Positions 8,806-16,209 of a stretch of DNA of 64,000 nt are shown in pieces. The first letter of the stretch is position 1; every line of letters begins with the position of its first letter. A model generated the notes under the pieces. It saw only the letters and a program-made list of their open reading frames with translations, had not been told where the DNA came from and ran no database searches. Location of the stretch: assembly GCF_014653155.1 (NCBI RefSeq), contig NZ_BNAF01000002.1:310001-374000 (forward strand), in the 5' to 3' direction. Source of the DNA: Sphingobacterium griseoflavum. Lineage in GTDB: Bacteria; Bacteroidota; Bacteroidia; Sphingobacteriales; Sphingobacteriaceae. Made by a program: the position numbers and the translations under genes.

Positions 8806-9342
8806 CTAACTACCAATAAACGTTTTGAACTCACCCCAAAAGAGTTTCTTCTTCTCGACGTCCGCAAACATCTCCTCGAAGCTAAAGGTGTTGAACACGG
8901 TCGCCACGCGCCCTTTCATATAGGAATTATGGCCAATGTCAGGTAACTTCAGCGAAGCAGGCTCGACGCCGAGCAAGGTAATTTTCTTGGGCTCGAAGAA
9001 AGTCATAATGCGCTTAAAATCGTTGGGATTATGCGCATTGGCTAAGTTGACGACCGCTACGTTGGAAAGCGTCAGGTTCAAGGCTCCGATAGTTTTCACA
9101 AAGGCTTCCTCTGCCTGCGGCGAAAAATAAGGATAGGCCGGATAACGGAGAATGAACAATATTCCCGTGGACTTATCGCCTTGGTAAATAAATTCCTCGC
9201 CAACCGATTCGGTGATTGGCGAGCCTAGGGACCCGCCTCCATCCGCTGGCAGAAATTGCTGTGCCGCCGCGCCGTGCGTGAAGATCGCTTCGGACATCAA
9301 AGCCTGCAATGCAGCAGGATTGCATGTTACCAAATTACTCAT
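8806..9342 (-). CDS. Hypothetical protein (178 aa)
   Basis: Not recognised. It is a soluble, mixed alpha/beta protein without signal peptide or membrane segment. Segments such as STGILFILRYPAYPYFSPQ, LSNVAVVNLANAHNP and KKITLLGVEPASLKLP suggest alternating strands and helices. I start at the ATG at 9342; the open frame extends three codons further to a TTG. It follows the terminator of the deoxyhypusine-synthase-like gene, so it probably has its own promoter, though I see no good -7 element. Confidence 0.65.
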   Translation of the reverse strand: MSNLVTCNPAALQALMSEAIFTHGAAAQQFLPADGGGSLGSPITESVGEEFIYQGDKSTGILFILRYPAYPYFSPQAEEAFVKTIGALNLTLSNVAVVNLANAHNPNDFKRIMTFFEPKKITLLGVEPASLKLPDIGHNSYMKGRVATVFNTFSFEEMFADVEKKKLFWGEFKTFIGS

Positions 9343-9352
9343 CCTGATCAAC

Positions 9353-9400
9353 TTAAAAAAAGGAGCATTTGGGGTCTATCGACCGCAGCCCTGCTCCTTC
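9353..9400 (-). terminator. Terminator of the deoxyhypusine-synthase-like gene
   Basis: On the minus strand AAGGAGCA pairs with TGCTCCTT across a loop that itself contains GGG/CCC pairing, and a run of seven T follows. It lies 26 bp past the stop codon. Confidence 0.65.
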
Positions 9401-9425
9401 TGTATTAGTATTGTTTACGAAAGAT

Positions 9426-10406
9426 TTAATGACCTAAAACGTACGAGAAAATTAACGGTGCAACAATCGTCGCATCCGACTCCACAACAAATTTAGGTGT
9501 GTCAATATCTAATTTACCCCAAGTAATTTTTTCATTAGGCACAGCCCCCGAATACGAACCGTAAGAGGTTGTCGAATCCGAGATCTGACAGAAATAGGCC
9601 CAAAACGGAACATCTTCCCATTCCAAATCCTGGTACATCATAGGTACGACACAAATTGGGAAATCGCCCGAAATACCGCCAGCAATCTGGAAGAACCCAA
9701 CACCTTTACCTCCCGAGTTCTCCCGATACCACTCGCTAAGATAGATCATATATTCGATACCTGATTTTACCGTGCTGGCCTGTAGCTTGCCTTTGATTAC
9801 ATTAGCAGCGAAAATATTTCCAGTCGTAGAATCTTCCCATCCTGGACAAACAATAGGCAAATTCTTTTCCGCAGCCGCCACGATCCAGGAATCCTTTGGA
9901 TCAATTTCATAATATTGTTCCAGTATACCGGAATTTACAACTTGGTACAAAAACTCGTGTGGAAAATAACGCTCCCCTTTCTGCTCAGCTGCGTGCCAAA
10001 CATCCTCCAAATGCTTCTGCAAACGGCGGAAAGCCTCTTCTTCTGGTATACAGGTGTCGGTTACCCGGTTATAGTGTTCGTCAAGCAATTCCCGCTCTTG
10101 CTCCGGTGTAAGATCTCTATAGTTGGGCACGCGCTTGTAGTGAGAATGAGCGACCAAATTCATGACATCTTCTTCCAAGTTAGCACCGGTACAGGATATA
10201 AACTGCACTTTGTCTTGGCGTATCATCTCCGCCAAAGAAATACCCAGTTCTGCCGTACTCATTGCCCCGCCCAACGAGATCAACATCTTTCCTCCCTCCA
10301 AGAGGTGAGCCTCGTAACCTTTCGCAGCGTCAACCAATGCTGCAGCATTGAAATGCAAATAATTTTTCTCTAAAAATTGAGAAATAGGACCTTTTTGTGT
10401 ACCCAT
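9426..10406 (-). CDS. Deoxyhypusine synthase family protein (326 aa)
   Basis: Member of the deoxyhypusine synthase (DHS) family, NAD-dependent enzymes that transfer the aminobutyl group of spermidine. In eukaryotes and archaea the acceptor is a lysine of eIF5A/aIF5A; in bacteria the acceptor is generally another amine or unknown. The NAD fold is visible (LEGGKMLISLGGAMSTAELG, QFISCTGANLEEDV), as is the C-terminal SGAVPNEKITWGKL. In human DHS the WGK lysine is the catalytic Lys329; here it is Lys298. GIEYMIYLSEWYRENSGGKGVGFFQIAGGISGDFPI covers the central core. Single-gene unit with promoter and terminator. Confidence 0.88.
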   Translation of the reverse strand: MGTQKGPISQFLEKNYLHFNAAALVDAAKGYEAHLLEGGKMLISLGGAMSTAELGISLAEMIRQDKVQFISCTGANLEEDVMNLVAHSHYKRVPNYRDLTPEQERELLDEHYNRVTDTCIPEEEAFRRLQKHLEDVWHAAEQKGERYFPHEFLYQVVNSGILEQYYEIDPKDSWIVAAAEKNLPIVCPGWEDSTTGNIFAANVIKGKLQASTVKSGIEYMIYLSEWYRENSGGKGVGFFQIAGGISGDFPICVVPMMYQDLEWEDVPFWAYFCQISDSTTSYGSYSGAVPNEKITWGKLDIDTPKFVVESDATIVAPLIFSYVLGH

Positions 10407-10430
10407 AATTTTTTATTTTCTATTCTTCCA

Positions 10431-10438
10431 CAAAGGTA
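10431..10438 (-). promoter_or_regulatory. -7 element for the deoxyhypusine-synthase-like gene
   Basis: The minus strand reads TACCTTTG, a full consensus match, 24 nt before the ATG. Confidence 0.5.
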
Positions 10439-10608
10439 CATAAACTGAAGGACTTGCCTGAAGTTGTTTTTATTTTACTTGAGCCTATGCAGAACGCTTA
10501 ACGCCAGCCCAAGAAAACACAAAATTACTGATCAATATGACAAAATAACATTCCATACTTGCCAGTTTCCCCGCGGGTAATATATCCATAAATAAAAAGT
10601 GTCTATCG

Positions 10609-11706
10609 CTAAACCGACCAGCTTTCACAGCGAGACAAGAATCCTGGCTCTATATCCGCGCCTATACCGATATCATCGGTCACAGCAACGTGATAACCGG
10701 TAAATTGGGCTCCACCCACCACGGGGTCTTCCAAATGGCCTAACATGCAGGTGTCCAAATCATAGAATTTCACATTGTTCGTCGCATAGGCGAAATGGAT
10801 CTTTGCCGCCAAAGCCAATCGGGATTCCAGCATACCGCCAATCATGCAGGGCACCTCATATTCTGCCGCCACTTGTTGAATCTGCAGCGCCCCCACAATA
10901 CCAGCAGATTTAGAAAATTTGATATTGATATAATCGCAAGCATCGTTGCGGCAGAGGCGATCGGCGTCGCGCGGGCTGTAGACAGACTCATCCGCCATAA
11001 TGGGTATGATTGTTTGGGTACGCAATGCTGATAGCATATGGTCATTGTAGCTTCGCATGGGCTGTTCGCAAAATTGAATCTTAAAGGATTCCATGCCATG
11101 CAGGGCCTCTATAGCCTCCTCAAAAGACCACCCTTGGTTGGCATCCACCCGCAAGGGGATATCGAAACCTACGGCACGACGTATCGCACGTACCCTTTCT
11201 ACATCGTCTTTTGGCTTCTTACCCAATTTGACTTTGAGTACAGCCGCTCCCGCAGACTTGAATTGCTCGGCCTTCTGCGCCATTACTTCGGGCTCCCCCA
11301 GACCGATAGTGATATCCGTTATGATCTCCTTGCGTTGCCCCCCTAAAAATTTATACAAAGGCAAGCCAGCATCTTTTGCGGCAAGATCATGCAAAGCCAT
11401 GTCGAAGGCCGATTTTATGGTGGTATTTCCCGCGACAAAGAGATCCAGCTCCGCCATCCGTTCGTTTATAGCCAAAGGATCTTTGCCTTTCCAGAGTCGT
11501 GCAAATTCGCGCGCAAGCACCAAACAGGTGTCCTGTGTCTCTCCAACAATCATCGGGAAAGCAGAACATTCTCCGACACCGTAGAAACCGGCGTCTGTAT
11601 GAATACGGATAAACGTGTTTTGCGCATAGTCCATAACCCCTGTGGCGATAGCAAAGGGTTCCATAGGGATGCTCAGTCGATAGATAGCTATAGAAGTAAT
11701 AATCAT
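10609..11706 (-). CDS. Dipeptide epimerase, enolase superfamily (365 aa)
   Basis: Probable L-Ala-D/L-Glu-type epimerase acting in recycling of peptidoglycan peptides. The N-terminal capping domain (residues 1-120) precedes a TIM barrel. KVK at 158-160 supplies one catalytic base. Metal ligands are Asp188 (VDANQGW), Glu214 (CEQP) and Asp239 (ADES), with the second base Lys266 (KFSKSAG). The DLD at 316-318 matches the DxD that binds the substrate amino group in dipeptide epimerases. Exact dipeptide specificity cannot be told from sequence. No signal peptide. Confidence 0.88.
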   Translation of the reverse strand: MIITSIAIYRLSIPMEPFAIATGVMDYAQNTFIRIHTDAGFYGVGECSAFPMIVGETQDTCLVLAREFARLWKGKDPLAINERMAELDLFVAGNTTIKSAFDMALHDLAAKDAGLPLYKFLGGQRKEIITDITIGLGEPEVMAQKAEQFKSAGAAVLKVKLGKKPKDDVERVRAIRRAVGFDIPLRVDANQGWSFEEAIEALHGMESFKIQFCEQPMRSYNDHMLSALRTQTIIPIMADESVYSPRDADRLCRNDACDYINIKFSKSAGIVGALQIQQVAAEYEVPCMIGGMLESRLALAAKIHFAYATNNVKFYDLDTCMLGHLEDPVVGGAQFTGYHVAVTDDIGIGADIEPGFLSRCESWSV

Positions 11707-12337
11707 TTGGCGTTAAAAGTTAGATGTCGGGAATAAAGTTACTACTAAAAAGTAATATCTCATGTCAAAGAAGCCTTTTTGCCAGCCGTCAAGCACACAA
11801 ATGCCCGCTCCTGATGCCATAAATCTTCGTGCGAAGCAACTGACTGCCGCCCTTTGGATGTCGGCTGCCGAACCATACCCTATCTGCCGGAAACCCGACA
11901 GGAAAACATTGTGGAATTACTCGGACGCCGAAAGAAGGGTATACACCATAGCCTAAATATACCATGCCCTGTAGTTGCCCAAAATTTCCTTAAAATATCA
12001 TCCTTTAAAAATAAAAGGTCAAAATGACAAATATTAACCTAAAAACATTTTTTTTGAAAATTAAATTTATAAAAAACGTTTTAGCATTAATTTTATAATT
12101 AAAATAGATAATTATTTTCATTTTTATTTTTATTTAGAAAAAATGGTATCTATCTTTATAACAGAAAATAGCTGACTGAATACCAATATCTTATTGAAAA
12201 GATGCGATAATAAATATAGGAAACGCAAAACAACACCTTAGCAGGATAGACATTATGCAGAAATATTTTAGCGGGATTACTGAGTAGAAATAAAGACAGA
12301 CAATAATACACACATCTATAAACTTAAAAATAACCTT
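11707..12337. other. Long AT-rich intergenic region before the propeller cassette
   Basis: About 630 bp between the divergent epimerase gene and the cassette. The first 250 bp are of ordinary base composition and contain one 64-codon open frame (11762-11956, +) with no recognisable features. From about 11990 to 12330 the DNA is strongly A/T-rich with long A and T runs, as expected of a regulatory or bent region. TATCTTTA at 12151-12158 is a 7/8 match to the -7 consensus and is the best promoter candidate for the cassette. No tRNA or hairpin terminator is visible. Confidence 0.5.
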
Positions 12338-12421
12338 ATGATCACACGAAGAATTAGAAATTCAAAAACAGCAAGAGAAATTGCGATGGCGATCTATACT
12401 GAAAAGAAAACACTCCTCTAA
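12338..12421 (+). CDS. Possible small ORF upstream of the propeller cassette (27 aa)
   Basis: ATG to TAA frame of 27 codons, rich in Arg, Lys and Thr (begins MITRRIRNSKTAREIA). It lies 44 bp before the first propeller gene and downstream of the AT-rich region, so it would be at the head of the transcript. There is no Shine-Dalgarno and no recognised family. It could be a leader peptide, a secreted peptide substrate or simply chance. Confidence 0.2.
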   Translation: MITRRIRNSKTAREIAMAIYTEKKTLL

Positions 12422-12465
12422 CCGGCCTACAATATTCGAGGACCGTTTACCGTAAATGTCCCTAC

Positions 12466-13692
12466 ATGAAAAAACAGCAATGCGCAGCAATCTTCTTGTC
12501 GATGCTCTTTTGGTTAGCATCATCCTTGAGTGCGGCTGCCCAGTCCGAAGACAGCGTGCTTACCCGGGAGTTCCGCATATCCCCCGCACATGCTCAGCAC
12601 AAAACCATGCAAGAGGTAGTGGAAGAAATCGAGTACATTCCTTTGGAATCTTCCAAAAAAAGTGAGTTCAGTATAAACTCGCACGTAGTGGTGGATAATG
12701 ACCGGATCATGGTGTACCATTTTTTTACCAACGGTAGATATTTGTTGCTATTCGATAGCAATGGCAAGCTAACCAAGCGCGTAGACATGCCGAAAGAACT
12801 TAAGAACAACCGTCATATCTTTTTAAACAGAGAGAAACGGGAGATCTATATCTCCATAGCAGACCACAAACCCAGCGCACGGGTGTACAACTATGATGGC
12901 GAACTGCTCCTTGATGACCATACCCTGCCCGCCGGCACTTGTGGAAAGCTCGGCGACAGCTACATTTCCTACCAAGTGCACCGATACCGCTACGATAAAG
13001 ATACCCCTTACGACCTACTCTATTACAAAGGAAAGGAAGTAAGCGGTAAATGGATGCACTACAAAAGGGATACTTCAGAGCTATTACGCGGCGAAAATGA
13101 CATGCAGGTGCGTTTTTCTGGCAAGCTGCCCATACTTTCCACCATCTACAACTATAAGCTGCATTTTTTGGGCGAGGCTGGCGTGGATTCGGTTTATCGT
13201 TTTGTGCTGCCCAAAAACCTATCCGTTCCCGATGACTTTCTCGACAACAAACTATATATAGGAAAAAAGTATGAATTTTTCAAAGACAACCCGGCCAAGA
13301 TTGCTTCCTTCCAGAATCATTACCACACACCTAATAACTTGGTATTTAAGCTGGACCATCATGACTTCTATGGTCACGGCGTTACGGATGTCATCTACAA
13401 TACAATAACCGGCACACTGGTTAACCTGGAATTTCTACAGCCGGATCAGACCAACGATTTTCTACCATTCTTTGAGAAGGACTACTTTTTTAACAACACG
13501 AATATTGTGGCCTCCGACGGCACGAACATTTACACCTTGGTAGCGCCGGCCACACTGATCGAGGCCTACCGGAACAATAAGGCCAACAACATTACGGACA
13601 AATTCCCGGCCTCACTAGAGAAGATTCTTAAAAACGAGCGCTATACTGATAACTATGTACTGGTACGAATCAAGCTAAAACCCAAGTTTTAA
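12466..13692 (+). CDS. Secreted 6-bladed beta-propeller protein, copy 1 (408 aa)
   Basis: First of three tandem paralogues. Residues 1-25 are a signal peptide ending LSAAAQ, with no lipobox cysteine, so a soluble periplasmic or secreted product is expected. The mature start REFRISPAHAQHKTMQEVVEEIEYIPLE is typical of the Bacteroidota 6-bladed beta-propeller family. Repeating blade strands follow, such as RIMVYHFF..RYLLLFDSNGKL, REIYISIADHKPSARVYNYDGEL and VIYNTITGTLVNLEFL. Its signal peptide differs from those of copies 2 and 3, but its 3' 492 bp are almost identical to copy 3. Function unknown; such propellers usually bind peptides or glycans. Confidence 0.8.
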   Translation: MKKQQCAAIFLSMLFWLASSLSAAAQSEDSVLTREFRISPAHAQHKTMQEVVEEIEYIPLESSKKSEFSINSHVVVDNDRIMVYHFFTNGRYLLLFDSNGKLTKRVDMPKELKNNRHIFLNREKREIYISIADHKPSARVYNYDGELLLDDHTLPAGTCGKLGDSYISYQVHRYRYDKDTPYDLLYYKGKEVSGKWMHYKRDTSELLRGENDMQVRFSGKLPILSTIYNYKLHFLGEAGVDSVYRFVLPKNLSVPDDFLDNKLYIGKKYEFFKDNPAKIASFQNHYHTPNNLVFKLDHHDFYGHGVTDVIYNTITGTLVNLEFLQPDQTNDFLPFFEKDYFFNNTNIVASDGTNIYTLVAPATLIEAYRNNKANNITDKFPASLEKILKNERYTDNYVLVRIKLKPKF

Positions 13693-13696
13693 CCCG

Positions 13697-14950
13697 ATGA
13701 ACAGGATGCGTTGCAAAATCATAATCTCCAGCCTACTACTACCCTTGCTCTGCTGTACCAATTTTAGCTTGCTGGGTATGGCGCAAAATAAGGAAAACAA
13801 CCATACGGACAGTGTGCTTACCTGGGAGTTCCGCATATCGCCGGCACATGCCCAGCACAAAACAATGCAGGAGGTAATGGAAGAGATTGAGTACATACCC
13901 TTGGCATCCTCCAAAAACAGTGAGTTCGCCTTTGGCTCCAATATCGTGGTAGATCGGGATAGGATTATCGTGTATCACTTTTTTGACTACAAGAATTATT
14001 TGCTCATATTCGATACAAAAGGAAAACTAATCAAACGGATAGATATTCCGAAAGACCGCCTAAACGGCAAACAACTGTTCCTAGACAGGGATAAACAAGA
14101 AATCTATATTTCCGACGCACACAACACATCTAAAGCTCTAGTATACAACTATGATGGCACCCTGCTACGTGACGCTCAGACCCTTCCATACGGAATATAT
14201 GGAAAAATTGGCGATAGCTATATTTCCTACAGAATGCACCGTTACCGAATCGATAAAGATAACCCCTATGACCTCCTCTACTACAAAGGAATGGAAGTGG
14301 CAAATAAATGGATGTACTACAAAAGAGATACTTCAGAGCAATTGTCTGGTCAAAGCGATATGCAGCTGCGGTTTTCAGGTAAGCTACCCATTCTTTCCAC
14401 CATCTACGACTATAAGCTGCACTTTCTGAGCGAAGCTGGTATAGACTCGGTCTATCGCTTTGTGCTGCCCCAAAATCTATCCGTACCCGCAGACTTTCTG
14501 GAAAACGAAGTGTTTTGGGGAAAGAAATCTGAATTTTTCAAAAATGATCCGGCAAAGATCGTCTCCTTCCAGAATCATTACCACACCCCCAACAACCTGG
14601 CATTTAAGCTAGATCACCTTGACTTCTATGGACACAGGGTTACAGATGTCATCTACAATACGGTTAGCGGCACACTGGTCAATCTGGAATTTCTACAGCC
14701 GGACCAGACCAACGATTTTTTACCTTTCTTTGAGAAGGACTACTTTTTTCACAACATAAATATTGTCGCCTCGGACGGCACAAATATTTACACCTTGGTA
14801 GCGCCGGCCACACTGATCGAGGCCTACCGGAACAATAAGGCCAACAACATTACGGACAAATTCCCGGCCTCACTAGAGAAGATTCTTAAAAACGAGCGCT
14901 ACACGGATAACTATGTACTGGTACGAATCAAGCTAAAACCCAAGTTTTAA
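13697..14950 (+). CDS. Secreted 6-bladed beta-propeller protein, copy 2 (417 aa)
   Basis: Second paralogue, starting 4 bp after the stop of copy 1 (TAACCCGATG junction). The signal peptide runs to GMAQ at about residue 30 and is almost the same as in copy 3 and in the barrel gene downstream. The mature domain begins WEFRISPAHAQHKTMQEVMEEIEYIPLA. This copy is the most divergent of the three, with different residues throughout the middle blades and QNLSVPADFLENEVFW where the others have KNLSVPDDFLDNKLYI. The last 162 bp are nearly identical in all three. The tight spacing implies one polycistronic message. Confidence 0.8.
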   Translation: MNRMRCKIIISSLLLPLLCCTNFSLLGMAQNKENNHTDSVLTWEFRISPAHAQHKTMQEVMEEIEYIPLASSKNSEFAFGSNIVVDRDRIIVYHFFDYKNYLLIFDTKGKLIKRIDIPKDRLNGKQLFLDRDKQEIYISDAHNTSKALVYNYDGTLLRDAQTLPYGIYGKIGDSYISYRMHRYRIDKDNPYDLLYYKGMEVANKWMYYKRDTSEQLSGQSDMQLRFSGKLPILSTIYDYKLHFLSEAGIDSVYRFVLPQNLSVPADFLENEVFWGKKSEFFKNDPAKIVSFQNHYHTPNNLAFKLDHLDFYGHRVTDVIYNTVSGTLVNLEFLQPDQTNDFLPFFEKDYFFHNINIVASDGTNIYTLVAPATLIEAYRNNKANNITDKFPASLEKILKNERYTDNYVLVRIKLKPKF

Positions 14951-14954
14951 CCCG

Positions 14955-16205
14955 ATGAACAGGATGCGTTGCAAAATCATAAACCCCAGCCTATTACTAC
15001 CCCTGCTCTGCTGTACCAGTTTTAGCTTGTTGGGTATGGCGCAAAATAAGGAAAACAACCATACAGACAGCGTGCTTACCCGGGAGTTCCGCATATCCCC
15101 CGCACATGCTCAGCACAAAACCATGCAGGAGGTAGTGGAAGAAATCGAGTACATTCCCTTGGAATCTTCCAAAAAAAGCGAGTTTAGCATAAACTCCGCT
15201 GTTTTGGTCGATAAAGACAGGATCCTGGTGTACCATTTTTTTGACTACGACAATCATTTGCTCATATTCGACACAACAGGAAAACTAATCAGGCGGGTTG
15301 ATATCCCGAAAGATTGGCTGAACACAAAAAAGCTTTTTCTAGACAGAGTAAAACAGGAGATTTATATTTCCGATCTAGATTACAAGACCAAAACACTGGT
15401 GTACAACTATAACGGAGCACTGCTACGTGACGATCAGATCCTGCCATATAAAACATATGGAAAAATTGGCGATAGCTATATCTCCTATAAAATGCACCGC
15501 TACCGTATTGATAAGAACACTCCCTACGACTTACTTTACTACAACGGAATGGAAATATCCGATAGATGGATGCACTACAAAAGAGACACCTCGGAACTAT
15601 TGGACGAATATGACTATCATATCCTGTTTTCCGAAAAACTTCCGATACTTTCCACCTCCTACGACTACAAGCTACATTTTCTAGGCGAAGCTGGTATAGA
15701 CTCGGTCTATCGCTTTGTGCTGCCCAAAAACCTATCCGTTCCCGATGACTTTCTCGACAACAAACTATATATAGGAAAAAAGTATGAATTTTTCAAAGAC
15801 AACCCGGCCAAGATTGCTTCCTTCCAGAATCATTACCACACACCTAATAACTTGGTATTTAAGCTGGACCATCATGACTTCTATGGTCACGGCGTTACGG
15901 ATGTCATCTACAATACAATAACCGGCACACTGGTTAACCTGGAATTTCTACAGCCGGATCAGACCAACGATTTTCTACCTTTCTTTGAGAAGGACTACTT
16001 TTTTAACAACACGAATATTGTGGCCTCCGACGGCACGAACATTTACACCTTGGTAGCGCCGGCCACACTGATCGAGGCCTACCGGAACAATAAGGCCAAC
16101 AACATTACGGACAAATTCCCGGCCTCACTAGAGAAGATTCTTAAAAACGAGCGCTATACGGATAACTATGTACTGGTACGAATCAAGCTAAAACCCAAGT
16201 TTTAA
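14955..16205 (+). CDS. Secreted 6-bladed beta-propeller protein, copy 3 (416 aa)
   Basis: Third paralogue, again 4 bp after the preceding stop. It is a patchwork: signal peptide as in copy 2, first mature segment (REFRISPAHAQHKTMQEVVEEIEYIPLESSKKSEFSI) as in copy 1, middle blades of its own but nearer copy 2, and from 15714 to its stop almost base-for-base copy 1. The protein should fold as the same six-bladed propeller. Its 3' end leads through another TAACCCGATG junction into the barrel gene, so barrel and propellers are probably co-expressed. Confidence 0.8.
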   Translation: MNRMRCKIINPSLLLPLLCCTSFSLLGMAQNKENNHTDSVLTREFRISPAHAQHKTMQEVVEEIEYIPLESSKKSEFSINSAVLVDKDRILVYHFFDYDNHLLIFDTTGKLIRRVDIPKDWLNTKKLFLDRVKQEIYISDLDYKTKTLVYNYNGALLRDDQILPYKTYGKIGDSYISYKMHRYRIDKNTPYDLLYYNGMEISDRWMHYKRDTSELLDEYDYHILFSEKLPILSTSYDYKLHFLGEAGIDSVYRFVLPKNLSVPDDFLDNKLYIGKKYEFFKDNPAKIASFQNHYHTPNNLVFKLDHHDFYGHGVTDVIYNTITGTLVNLEFLQPDQTNDFLPFFEKDYFFNNTNIVASDGTNIYTLVAPATLIEAYRNNKANNITDKFPASLEKILKNERYTDNYVLVRIKLKPKF

Positions 16206-16209
16206 CCCG

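Noticed and set aside
11762..11956. 64-codon plus-strand open frame between the epimerase and the propeller cassette
   Set aside because: No recognisable family, no ribosome site, and no downstream partner; kept only as a mention in the intergenic entry.
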